Assembly (NCBI GenBank): GCA_017964405.1
Contig: JAGCSA010000017.1
Span: forward strand, 1 to 43,974
Source: Bacilli bacterium
Lineage (GTDB): Bacteria > Bacillota_I > Bacilli_A > RF39 > UBA660
Reading direction: 5' to 3'
DNA: 43,974 nt
Shown here: positions 1-7,446 of the stretch, piece after piece
Layout of the letters: each line of letters begins with the position of its first letter
Position numbering within the stretch: the stretch's first letter is position 1
The notes under the pieces: generated by a model
What the model was told of the DNA's origin: nothing
The model's input: the letters and a program-made list of their open reading frames with translations, nothing else
The model's database searches: none
Made by a program: the position numbers and the translations under genes

Positions 1-1
1 A

Positions 2-2278
2 GTAGATGGCCATGGTAACTTAGGTAATATCGAAGGTTATGGTGCTGCTGCTATGCGTTATACAGAATCTAGACTTTCTAAAATATCATTGGAATTATTA
101 AGAAATATTAATAAGGATACGGTTAATTTTACTCCTAACTTTGATGAGAGTGAAAGAGAACCGGAAGTATTACCTTCTAGATTCCCTAATATTTTAGTTA
201 ATGGAACTACTGGTATTGCTGTTGGTATGGCTACTAATATTCCTCCTCATAATTTAGGAGAAGTAATTGATGGCTGTGTTGCTTATATTGATAATCCTGA
301 TATTGATTTAGAGGGATTAATGAAATATATTAAGGGACCTGATTTTCCTACGGGAGCTATTATTTTAGGTAATAGTGGTATTCGACAAGCTTATGAAACC
401 GGTAGGGGAACGATTACTGTTCGTAGTAAAGCAACGATTCATGAGGAAAATGGAAAACAATATATCATTGTGGATGAAGTTCCTTATGGAGTTAATACCT
501 TAGAATTAAAGAATAAAGTTGCTGAACTTGTTCATAATAAGATTATTGATGGTATTGCTGATTATCATTCTGATTTAAAAGATGGTATTAAGATTACGAT
601 TACTTTAAAGAAGGATGCTAATGCACAAGTTGTTTTAAATAAATTGTTTAAACATACCCAATTTCAAACTACTTATGGAATTATCTTCTTAATGTTAGAT
701 CAAGGTGTTCCTAAGACACTTGGTTTAAAAGAAATTATTGTTAAGTATATTGATTATCAAAAAGAAGTTATCATTCGTAGAACGCGTTTTGATTTAGATG
801 TTGCTGAAAAGAGAGTTCATATCTTAGAAGGATTAAAGATTGCTCTTGATAATATTGATGCTGTTATTAAAATTATCCGTGGAGCAAAAGATGATGATGA
901 AGCTCGTGAAGGATTAATGAAGAACTTTGGATTAACAGATGTTCAATCTAATGCAATTCTTGAAATGAGATTACGTCGTTTAACGGGCTTAGAGCGTGAA
1001 AAAATAGAAAATGAATTAAATGACTTATTAAAACTAATTGAAGAATTGAAGGCTATTTTAGCTAGTGATCAGAAAGTTCTAGAAGTTATTAAGAATGAGT
1101 TATTAGAAATTAAACAAAAATATGGAGATGAAAGACGTACTCATATTGATATGACAGCTGTTGAATATATTGAGGATGAATCTTTAATTCCAGAAGAAGA
1201 TATTATTATTAATCTTACTAAGAATGGTTATATTAAACGTTTAAGAACGGATACTTATAAGACACAAAATCGTGGTGGAGTTGGTATTAAAGGTATGTCT
1301 ACCAACGAAGAAGACTTTGTGGAAAAAATATTATCGATGAGTACTCATGATTATTTATTGTTCTTCTCTAATAGAGGAAGAGTCTATCGAATGAAAGGTT
1401 ACGAAGTACCAGAATTCTCTAGACAATCGAAGGGATTACCAATTATTAATCTATTACCACTAGAAAAAGAAGAGAACATTAGTTCGATATTAAGTGTATC
1501 TCCTGGAGATGAAAATACGAAGTATCTATTATTTGCAACTAAGAATGGTATCGTTAAACGTACAGCTATTGAAGAGTTTGATAGTATTCGTAGAAGTGGT
1601 AAGATTGCAATTGTTTTAAGAGATGATGATGAGCTAATTAGTGTTAAAAAGACCTGTGGAAAAAATGAAATTGTCATTGGAGCTAGTAATGGACGTATGG
1701 TTCGCTTTGATGAAAATGAAATTCGATCTATGGGACGTAGTAGTTCAGGAGTTAAGGGTATTGAATTAGATGGAGCAATCGTTGTAGGAGCTGATGCTGT
1801 TACTCCTGGAGAAATGGTATTAATTGTTACTGCTAATGGTTATGGTAAGAAATCTTATATTGATGAATATCGTTTAACTCATAGAGGTAGTAAGGGTGTT
1901 AAAGCATATAATGTTACCGATAAGAATGGTACATTAGTATCTTTGAAATGTTTTGCACCTGAAGAAGATTTAGATCTTATCATGATGACGGATAGTGGAA
2001 TGATTATTAAACTTCCTTTAGAACAAGTATCTACTTTAAAGAGAGCTACACAAGGTGTTAGATTGATGAATTTAAAAGATGAACAAAAACTTTCGACGGT
2101 AGCACTTGTGGAAAAAGAAAAAGAAGAGGATGAAATTGAAGAAAAACCAATAGAAGTTTCTTATGATGAATCTCAAATGGAAGACACTTCTGAAACAATT
2201 CAGGAAGAACCAAATTCTGATTTAGATATTGATGTTGATATTTCTAATGAGGATGATGAATCAGAAGATGATATTTAA
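2..2278 (+). CDS. gyrA: DNA gyrase subunit A, 3' part (5' end outside window)
   Basis: GyrA cuts and rejoins DNA in the A2B2 gyrase that introduces negative supercoils. The frame is open from base 2, upstream of the first ATG at 53, so the gene enters from the left. The active-site motif AAMRYTE is visible with the catalytic Tyr at bases 59-61. The breakage-reunion domain continues through EPEVLPSRFPNILVNG, followed by the coiled-coil and the beta-pinwheel C-terminal domain. A GyrA-box-like QNRGGVG at about base 1265 favours GyrA over ParC. The last 55 residues are strongly acidic. Just before the catalytic Tyr the sequence reads IEGYGAAAMRY where most GyrA have VDGDGAAAMRY. About 759 residues are present. 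The gene ends at a strong terminator and is followed by a gene-poor region. Confidence 0.97.
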   Translation, partial: VDGHGNLGNIEGYGAAAMRYTESRLSKISLELLRNINKDTVNFTPNFDESEREPEVLPSRFPNILVNGTTGIAVGMATNIPPHNLGEVIDGCVAYIDNPDIDLEGLMKYIKGPDFPTGAIILGNSGIRQAYETGRGTITVRSKATIHEENGKQYIIVDEVPYGVNTLELKNKVAELVHNKIIDGIADYHSDLKDGIKITITLKKDANAQVVLNKLFKHTQFQTTYGIIFLMLDQGVPKTLGLKEIIVKYIDYQKEVIIRRTRFDLDVAEKRVHILEGLKIALDNIDAVIKIIRGAKDDDEAREGLMKNFGLTDVQSNAILEMRLRRLTGLEREKIENELNDLLKLIEELKAILASDQKVLEVIKNELLEIKQKYGDERRTHIDMTAVEYIEDESLIPEEDIIINLTKNGYIKRLRTDTYKTQNRGGVGIKGMSTNEEDFVEKILSMSTHDYLLFFSNRGRVYRMKGYEVPEFSRQSKGLPIINLLPLEKEENISSILSVSPGDENTKYLLFATKNGIVKRTAIEEFDSIRRSGKIAIVLRDDDELISVKKTCGKNEIVIGASNGRMVRFDENEIRSMGRSSSGVKGIELDGAIVVGADAVTPGEMVLIVTANGYGKKSYIDEYRLTHRGSKGVKAYNVTDKNGTLVSLKCFAPEEDLDLIMMTDSGMIIKLPLEQVSTLKRATQGVRLMNLKDEQKLSTVALVEKEKEEDEIEEKPIEVSYDESQMEDTSETIQEEPNSDLDIDVDISNEDDESEDDI

Positions 2279-2305
2279 AAAAGGCTTAAAATAAGCCTTT
2301 TTTTA
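2278..2305 (+). terminator. gyrA intrinsic terminator
   Basis: AAAGGCTTA (2280-2288), loop AAA and TAAGCCTTT (2292-2300) form a perfect stem followed by a T run. It starts at the last base of the gyrA stop codon. Confidence 0.93.
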
Positions 2306-2342
2306 TAATTATTCAATCATATGTTTGGGAAATAAATCTATA

Positions 2343-2358
2343 TGTTTCACGTGAAAAA
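2343..2358. promoter_or_regulatory. parS-like ParB site 1 (imperfect)
   Basis: TGTTTCACGTGAAAAA matches the Firmicutes parS consensus TGTTNCACGTGAAACA except at one position near the right end. The core CACGTG palindrome is intact. It is one of three copies within 153 bp. Confidence 0.85.
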
Positions 2359-2363
2359 TGGCC

Positions 2364-2389
2364 AAAATTATTTCCCAGGAAATAATTTT
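2364..2389. promoter_or_regulatory. Noc-binding-site-like palindrome 1
   Basis: A 12-bp perfect inverted repeat with a 2-nt centre (CA at 2376-2377). Its middle, ATTTCCCAGGAAAT (2370-2383), differs by one base from the B. subtilis Noc site ATTTCCCGGGAAAT. It lies between two parS-like sites, in AT-rich DNA with no gene. Noc is the ParB paralogue used in nucleoid occlusion; that this genome has a Noc is inferred only. Confidence 0.65.
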
Positions 2390-2415
2390 AGGGTATTTTT
2401 AGCTAAAAAATGATA

Positions 2416-2431
2416 TGTTTCACGTGTAACA
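2416..2431. promoter_or_regulatory. parS-like ParB site 2 (imperfect)
   Basis: TGTTTCACGTGTAACA is parS with a single change in the right arm and an intact CACGTG core. Confidence 0.85.
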
Positions 2432-2445
2432 ATTATTATCAAAAT

Positions 2446-2459
2446 ATTTTCTGGGAAAT
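2446..2459. promoter_or_regulatory. Noc-binding-site-like sequence 2
   Basis: ATTTTCTGGGAAAT has the right arm GGGAAAT of the Noc site and a left arm with one arm mismatch. It sits between parS-like sites 2 and 3. A further half-match, TTTGGGAAAT, is at 2324-2333 before parS site 1. Confidence 0.5.
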
Positions 2460-2479
2460 AAAATGATAAAAAAATAATT

Positions 2480-2495
2480 TGTTTCACGTGAAACA
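2480..2495. promoter_or_regulatory. parS site 3 (perfect 16-bp palindrome)
   Basis: TGTTTCACGTGAAACA is an exact parS consensus and a perfect palindrome, the known binding site of ParB/Spo0J. Position next to gyrA fits an origin-proximal centromere-like site. Confidence 0.92.
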
Positions 2496-2528
2496 AAATT
2501 AGAAAAAAGTATGAAAAAAACGTTGTTT

Positions 2529-2560
2529 TTGTTTACTTTTCTATTTATCTATAATAAAAT
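2529..2560 (+). promoter_or_regulatory. Promoter of the SRP RNA gene
   Basis: TTTACT (2532-2537), 17 bp, TAAAAT (2555-2560) gives a start near 2567, which is where the RNA's closing helix begins. TTGTTT (2529) with TATAAT (2550-2555) at 15 bp is a less well spaced alternative. Confidence 0.7.
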
Positions 2561-2566
2561 ATAAAC

Positions 2567-2638
2567 GTGCAATGGAAGTGATTGAACCAGGTCAGGATCG
2601 GAAGGTAGCAGCCTTAAGATCCTCCTTCCATGTGCACA
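2567..2638 (+). ncRNA. ffs: Signal recognition particle RNA, small 4.5S type
   Basis: The RNA pairs with Ffh and FtsY to target nascent membrane proteins to the translocon. The conserved domain IV is plain: GGTCAGGATCGGAAGGTAGC (2591-2610) contains the GGTCAGG and GGAAGGTAGCAGCC elements that flank the GGAA tetraloop. The ends GTGCA-TGGAAG and CTTCCA-TGCAC form the closing helix, and a T run follows. At about 72 nt it lacks the Alu domain found in the roughly 270-nt Bacillus scRNA and resembles the Mollicutes and proteobacterial short form. In Bacillus the gene sits between tadA and dnaX; here it precedes tadA. Confidence 0.93.
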
Positions 2639-2660
2639 TTTTTTTGTTTATGGAGGAGTT

Positions 2661-3110
2661 ATGAATCAGAAGTATTTTGATATTGCTTTTCAAATGGCAG
2701 AAAAAGCATTTGAAATAGATGAAGTACCGATTGGGGCTGTGATTGTTTTAAATGATCAAGTGATTGCAAAAGCATATAATCATAAAGAAAAAGATGGTTG
2801 TTGTACTTCTCATGCTGAGATATTAGCAATCCAAAAAGCATCTAAAAAGCTTGACAATTGGCGTTTAGAAGATTGTGATATTTATGTCACATTGGATCCT
2901 TGTCCTATGTGTGCAAGTGCAATCAAACAAGCAAGAATTGGTCATGTTTTTTCTGCTTTATCTAATTCTGATTCTGATAATACTGATATTATTGTAAAGA
3001 TCTTTCAAAAAGATCGTGTGAATCCAGAAGTTTTCTTTCAGTCTAATTTGGCTGTGGATAAATCTAAAAAAATATTAAATTCTTTTTTTGAAAAGCAAAG
3101 AAATAGTTAA
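2661..3110 (+). CDS. tadA: tRNA-specific adenosine deaminase
   Basis: TadA deaminates A34 to inosine in the tRNA-Arg(ACG) wobble position. The cytidine-deaminase fold zinc motifs are complete: H51-A-E53, with E53 the proton shuttle, and P-C81-P-M-C84. Length (149 aa) is normal for the family. The start follows a good GGAGGAG Shine-Dalgarno at 2652-2658. It lies 23 nt after the SRP RNA and may receive some read-through. Its stop codon is inside a terminator hairpin that separates it from dnaX. Confidence 0.96.
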   Translation: MNQKYFDIAFQMAEKAFEIDEVPIGAVIVLNDQVIAKAYNHKEKDGCCTSHAEILAIQKASKKLDNWRLEDCDIYVTLDPCPMCASAIKQARIGHVFSALSNSDSDNTDIIVKIFQKDRVNPEVFFQSNLAVDKSKKILNSFFEKQRNS

Positions 3111-3126
3111 TATCTTTGCTTTTTTG
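3091..3126 (+). terminator. tadA terminator
   Basis: AAAAGCAAAGA (3091-3101) pairs with TCTTTGCTTTT (3113-3123), followed by T's. The hairpin overlaps the tadA stop. A -10-like TATAAT at 3130-3135 follows at once and probably starts the dnaX operon. Confidence 0.85.
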
Positions 3127-3157
3127 TTATATAATAAAGATGTTGGGAGGTTTTGTT

Positions 3158-4870
3158 ATGTATCATGCATTATACCGTAAATATCGTCCTATGGATTTTG
3201 ATTCTGTAGTGGGTCAAGATGCTATTATTAAGACGTTAAAAAATTCTATTAAAAATAATAATTTTACGCATGCTTATTTGTTTTTTGGACCACGTGGTAC
3301 TGGAAAAACTACGGTATCTAAAATCTTTGCGAGAAATGTGAATTGTCTTTCTCCTGTGGATGGTGTTGCCTGTCAAAAATGCAGTGCTTGTGAAGTGTCT
3401 TTTTCTCATGATTGTGTTGATATACTTGAGATTGATGCTGCTTCTAATAATGGAGTAAATGAGATTAGAGAGCTTAGAAATAATGTGAATTTAGTACCTA
3501 GCGAATTAAAATATAAGGTTTATATTATCGATGAGGTTCATATGCTTTCAGATGCGGCATTTAATGCATTGTTGAAAACATTAGAAGAACCACCTGAACA
3601 TGTTATCTTTATTCTAGCTACTACAGATCCTCAAAAAGTACCGGAAACTATTATCTCTAGATGTCAGTGTTTCTCTTTTAAAAGAATACCGGATTCCGTT
3701 ATTCGAGAACGGTTAGATATGGTTTGTAAGAAGGAAAAAATTAAAATTGAACCAGAAGTATTAGATCGTATTGCTATGCTTTCTGATGGTGGATTAAGAG
3801 ATGCCTTAGGAATGCTAGATAAGATGGTTTCTTATACGGATGATAAGATAACATTAGATGATTTTAATGATGTAAATGGGATTGTTTCTGATCAGGATTT
3901 AAATGCTTTTATGGAAGCTATTATGACAGGAAATATTAAGAAAGTATTATCGTTGATCGATTCTTTCCATCATAGTGGTAAAAATTTGATTCAAATTATG
4001 ATTCAATTTGTTAATTATACTAGAAATATGGTTGTGGATTATTATTTATCTAATAAAGAAATTTTTGTTCCTATTGAGTTATTACAAGAGTTTGTGAATC
4101 TTTTGAATGAAAAGATGAATGATATTAAAAAGAGTAGTAATACTAAGGTATACATTGAAATGTTCCTTTTGAAATTTATGAATGATTCTATTAAAAATGT
4201 GCAAAAAGAGCCTGTGGATAAAAAGATTATTATTGAAGAAAAACCGGTTGTTGTAGAGAAAAAAGAAGAAATTATGGAACCAAAAAAGGAAGAGAGAAAA
4301 GTAGAAAAAATAGATGAGAAAATTGATCCTATTCCTACTGAAGTTGAAGAAGAGATTCCTTATCAACCTGTTGATATGATTCGTTCTGTTCCTAATATCT
4401 TAAATTTAGATGAAGTTATGTCTATTCGTATTAATAATTCGTTTGCTACGGCTGATAAGAATCTATTAAAGGAAGAAATGAATAATTTTGAATTGTTAAA
4501 AGACTTTTCTTTTGATCAAAAAATAGGTTATTTAGTTAATTCTATTTTGGATTCTAAAATCCGTGTTGTTGGAAAGAATGATATGATTATTAGCTATGAT
4601 TCCGATGCGATTGTTGATCAGAATTTGGTGAATATTGTTTCTTTAAATGATGTTTATAATGAGATTACAAAATCAAATAAAAATATTGCGATTATTTCGG
4701 ATTCTCGTTGGGAAAACTTAAAGAATGAATATATTGAAAACTTAAAGAATCATGTTTCTTATGAATTGAAAAAGGAGCCTGATCTTGTATTGGAAGAAAT
4801 AAAGAATGATGATATAATATCTAATAGTGCGATATCTTTATTTGGAGAAGATATTGTGGAAATTGAGTAA
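3158..4870 (+). CDS. dnaX: DNA polymerase III subunits gamma/tau
   Basis: DnaX is the ATPase of the clamp loader. The protein starts MYHALYRKYRP, the family's usual N-terminus, at the ATG 8 nt after GGGAGG; an upstream in-frame TTG at 3116 lies inside the terminator and is not used. Walker A is GPRGTGKT from G44, followed by a four-Cys zinc module, the DEVHMLS Walker B region and the ISRCQ sensor motif. Residues about 350-410 are a Lys/Glu-rich linker, and a divergent tau-like C-terminus follows. At 570 aa it is a full-length tau. First gene of a long operon with ybaB, recR and holB. Confidence 0.97.
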   Translation: MYHALYRKYRPMDFDSVVGQDAIIKTLKNSIKNNNFTHAYLFFGPRGTGKTTVSKIFARNVNCLSPVDGVACQKCSACEVSFSHDCVDILEIDAASNNGVNEIRELRNNVNLVPSELKYKVYIIDEVHMLSDAAFNALLKTLEEPPEHVIFILATTDPQKVPETIISRCQCFSFKRIPDSVIRERLDMVCKKEKIKIEPEVLDRIAMLSDGGLRDALGMLDKMVSYTDDKITLDDFNDVNGIVSDQDLNAFMEAIMTGNIKKVLSLIDSFHHSGKNLIQIMIQFVNYTRNMVVDYYLSNKEIFVPIELLQEFVNLLNEKMNDIKKSSNTKVYIEMFLLKFMNDSIKNVQKEPVDKKIIIEEKPVVVEKKEEIMEPKKEERKVEKIDEKIDPIPTEVEEEIPYQPVDMIRSVPNILNLDEVMSIRINNSFATADKNLLKEEMNNFELLKDFSFDQKIGYLVNSILDSKIRVVGKNDMIISYDSDAIVDQNLVNIVSLNDVYNEITKSNKNIAIISDSRWENLKNEYIENLKNHVSYELKKEPDLVLEEIKNDDIISNSAISLFGEDIVEIE

Positions 4871-4884
4871 AAGGAGAAATGTTT

Positions 4885-5181
4885 ATGAATATGCAAGCTA
4901 TGTTAAAGCAAGCACAAGCTTTACAAAAAGATATGTTGAAAGCTAAAGAGGAGATTGATAATACGGATTTTGTTGGTGAAAGCTCTTTAGTTAAAATTAC
5001 AATGAAAGGTACAAAAGAAGTTACGAAAGTAGAGATTCAATCTGAAGATGGTCTTGATAAAGATGATATTGAAATGTTAGAGGATATGATTGTTGTTGCT
5101 ATTAATGATGCTAATAAAAAGATTGATAAAATGACTGAATCTAAAATGAGTAAGTTCGGAAATATTCCAGGATTATTTTAA
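4885..5181 (+). CDS. ybaB: Nucleoid-associated protein YbaB/EbfC family
   Basis: Small dimeric DNA-binding protein found between dnaX and recR in most bacteria. Start chosen at 4885 because AAGGAG (4871-4876) is 8 nt away; the in-frame ATG at 4879 is too close to it. The sequence begins MNMQAMLKQAQALQ, typical of the family, and has the EVTKVEIQ core strand and the C-terminal helices. It has 98 residues, the normal length. It lies 14 nt after dnaX and 5 nt before recR, so it is co-transcribed and probably translationally coupled. Confidence 0.95.
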   Translation: MNMQAMLKQAQALQKDMLKAKEEIDNTDFVGESSLVKITMKGTKEVTKVEIQSEDGLDKDDIEMLEDMIVVAINDANKKIDKMTESKMSKFGNIPGLF

Positions 5182-5186
5182 TTATT

Positions 5187-5783
5187 ATGTATCCAGATAG
5201 TTTAAAGAATTTAATAGAAGCTTTTAAATGTTTACCGAGTGTAGGGGAAAAAACAGCAGAACGTTTCGCTTTCTCTGTTTTTGATTTTGATGAAGATCAA
5301 ATTGCTTTGTTGAAAGATAGCTTAGAAGATGTTCGAACAAAAGTTCATCCTTGCAGTCGTTGTAATGTTTTAACAGAAGAAGACCTTTGTTCTATTTGTC
5401 AGGATGAAAAAAGAGATTCCAAGGTTTTGTGTGTTGTGGAAGATGTTAAAAGTGTTTTCTTATTTGAAAAAATTGGTATGTTTAAAGGAAAATATCATGT
5501 TTTAAATGGTTTGATTTCTCCTTTAGATGGCATTAATCCGGAAGATATTGGGATTGATAAATTATTAGATCGAATTCAAAATGAACATTTTGATGAGATT
5601 ATATTTGCTTTTAAACCTAGTATTGAAGGAGAAACTACTGCTTTATATATTAAGAAGATATTAGATGGTTTTTCTCTTAAGATTACGAAGTTAGCAAACG
5701 GGGTTCCTATTGGAGCAGATATGGAATATATTGATAGTTTAACGTTAGAAAGAGCTTTGAATGATCGAAAAGAAGTATCTTAA
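5187..5783 (+). CDS. recR: Recombination protein RecR
   Basis: RecR works with RecO/RecF to load RecA at single-stranded gaps. The N-terminal helix-hairpin-helix (LPSVGEKTAERFAF), the zinc finger Cys56-Cys59-Cys68-Cys71, the Toprim start VLCVVED and the C-terminal Walker-B-like region are all present. Normal length at 198 aa. No clear Shine-Dalgarno is visible in the 5-nt gap after ybaB, which points to translational coupling. It is followed 19 nt later by holB; the tmk gene that lies between recR and holB in Bacillus is absent here. Confidence 0.96.
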   Translation: MYPDSLKNLIEAFKCLPSVGEKTAERFAFSVFDFDEDQIALLKDSLEDVRTKVHPCSRCNVLTEEDLCSICQDEKRDSKVLCVVEDVKSVFLFEKIGMFKGKYHVLNGLISPLDGINPEDIGIDKLLDRIQNEHFDEIIFAFKPSIEGETTALYIKKILDGFSLKITKLANGVPIGADMEYIDSLTLERALNDRKEVS

Positions 5784-5802
5784 TTTGTTGTGAGAGGGTT
5801 TT

Positions 5803-6639
5803 ATGGCTGAGATTTCTACTATTAAAAAACAATTTATTCATTATATTGATGCAGTACTTGCTAATCATAAGGTATCTCATGCTTATTTAATTGAAGTAGA
5901 TAATTATGAAGATGATTTGCAATATGTTTATTTTTTCATTAAAATGATTCTTTGTAATTGCTCTTATGAGGAATTATCTACTTCTGATCATCCTATTTTG
6001 CAACAAATTGATAGTGGTAATTATCCGGATATCCAAGTTATTTCTTCTGATACATCTGTTATTAACAAAGGATTAATTACAGATTTACAAAAAGAGTTTA
6101 ATAATAAGTCTTTATTGGGAAATAAAAGAATTTATATTATTAAAGAAGCAGAAAAATTAAATGGATATTCTGCTAATACGATTTTAAAGTTTTTAGAGGA
6201 ACCTGAAGATGATATTATTGCTTTTTTATTAACAGATAATCGTTATCATCTCCTAGAAACTATTCTTTCTAGGTGTCAGGTGTTATCTTTAAAAGAAAAA
6301 GGAGATTTCATTGAACTAGATGATTCCTTTATGGACTTTTTAGAATGTGTTGTTCATCCAAAGAGCTTTTTTATCCAATATAATTCTTACATGAAAGACG
6401 CTTTTATTGATAAAAGTGTAATTAAAGAACACTTATTACTAATTGAAAATGTTCTTTTATCGTATTTAGAAAATACAGAAAATGTGTCAGATGAAATTGC
6501 TATTTTATTGAAAGATATGAATTCTGATGAGATTATTCGGTATCTTTCTATATTAGAAGAGGAAATTCCTAAATTAGATTTTAATGTGAATTTAAAATTA
6601 TGGATTGATTCTTTATTTGCTAAATTGATTGGAGGCTAG
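5803..6639 (+). CDS. holB: DNA polymerase III subunit delta'
   Basis: Clamp-loader stator subunit related to DnaX. It has the AAA+ fold, with SHAYLIE at the N-terminus, NTILKFLEEP and the arginine-finger motif LSRCQ. The Walker A lysine motif is absent, as is usual for delta'. It has 278 residues, slightly short. It starts after GAGAGGG and ends with TAG three bases before ricT. The N-terminal start MAEISTIKKQF fits the family. Confidence 0.92.
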   Translation: MAEISTIKKQFIHYIDAVLANHKVSHAYLIEVDNYEDDLQYVYFFIKMILCNCSYEELSTSDHPILQQIDSGNYPDIQVISSDTSVINKGLITDLQKEFNNKSLLGNKRIYIIKEAEKLNGYSANTILKFLEEPEDDIIAFLLTDNRYHLLETILSRCQVLSLKEKGDFIELDDSFMDFLECVVHPKSFFIQYNSYMKDAFIDKSVIKEHLLLIENVLLSYLENTENVSDEIAILLKDMNSDEIIRYLSILEEEIPKLDFNVNLKLWIDSLFAKLIGG

Positions 6640-6642
6640 TCT

Positions 6643-7446
6643 ATGATAGATGTTGTTGTTGTTTTGGTAGAGGATACTAAAAATATTTATTATCTTTCTC
6701 CTAATTCTCTTACTTTAAAAAAGGGAGAAGAAGTTATTTTTGAAAATGAAAATGGTCTTTTAAATGGTATTGTTATTAAAGAGACTTATTCTGAAAAGAA
6801 AGCAAATCTTGTATTACCTTTGAAAAAAGTATTAAGAGTAGCATGTGAAACAGATAAAAAGACGATTTCTAAAAATAGAAATCTTGCTTTGAAAGCTTTA
6901 GAAGATGCTAAGAAATATAGTAATACATTAGAATTAAATATGAATTTTGTTGATTCTTATTTAAATTTTGATGGATCTCAGATCTTATTATCTTTTATGT
7001 CTGAGGATCGTGTGGATTTCCGTGATTTAGTAAAAAAGCTTGCTCAAAAGTATAAGATTCGTATTGAACTTAGACAGATTGGTGTCCGTGATAAAGCAAA
7101 GAAGGTTGGAGGTCTTGGACCTTGTGGATTATTCTTATGTTGTAATTCTTTCTTAACGGATTTTAATAGTGTTTCTATTAACATGGCAAAAAATCAAATG
7201 TTAGCACTTAATCCTACTAAGATTAATGGTATTTGTGGAAGATTATTATGTTGTTTAGGATATGAAAATGATAATTATACTGAATTAAAGAAGTCTTTAC
7301 CAAAATTAGGACTTGTTATGGATACTCCTGAAGGTATGGGAAAAGTTGTTGATTTAGATGTATTTGGAAATACATATTCTGTTGATTTAGGAGATAAAGG
7401 AATTATGAAATTTCCTGGTGAGAAGAGAAATGGAAAGAATGGATGA
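6643..7446 (+). CDS. ricT: PSP1-domain protein RicT (YaaT)
   Basis: RicT belongs to the RicA-RicF-RicT complex that stimulates RNase Y-dependent mRNA maturation in Bacillus. The PSP1 domain is recognisable by GLGPCGLFLCC and GICGRLLCCLGYE. Six cysteines (161, 166, 167, 198, 203, 204) match those that bind an iron-sulfur cluster in the family. It has 267 residues. Location directly after holB is as in Bacillus. The next gene overlaps its 3' end; yabA, the DnaA regulator normally placed here, is missing. Confidence 0.93.
   Translation: MIDVVVVLVEDTKNIYYLSPNSLTLKKGEEVIFENENGLLNGIVIKETYSEKKANLVLPLKKVLRVACETDKKTISKNRNLALKALEDAKKYSNTLELNMNFVDSYLNFDGSQILLSFMSEDRVDFRDLVKKLAQKYKIRIELRQIGVRDKAKKVGGLGPCGLFLCCNSFLTDFNSVSINMAKNQMLALNPTKINGICGRLLCCLGYENDNYTELKKSLPKLGLVMDTPEGMGKVVDLDVFGNTYSVDLGDKGIMKFPGEKRNGKNG

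Noticed and set aside
2279-2660. Replication origin with DnaA boxes between gyrA and tadA
   Set aside because: No TTATCCACA-type boxes found; the palindromes match parS and Noc sites instead.
4195-4320. Programmed frameshift in dnaX to make a short gamma subunit
   Set aside because: A-rich runs exist in the Lys/Glu linker, but the codon phase of the AAAAAA run does not give the A AAA AAG heptamer, and I see no clear stimulatory hairpin.
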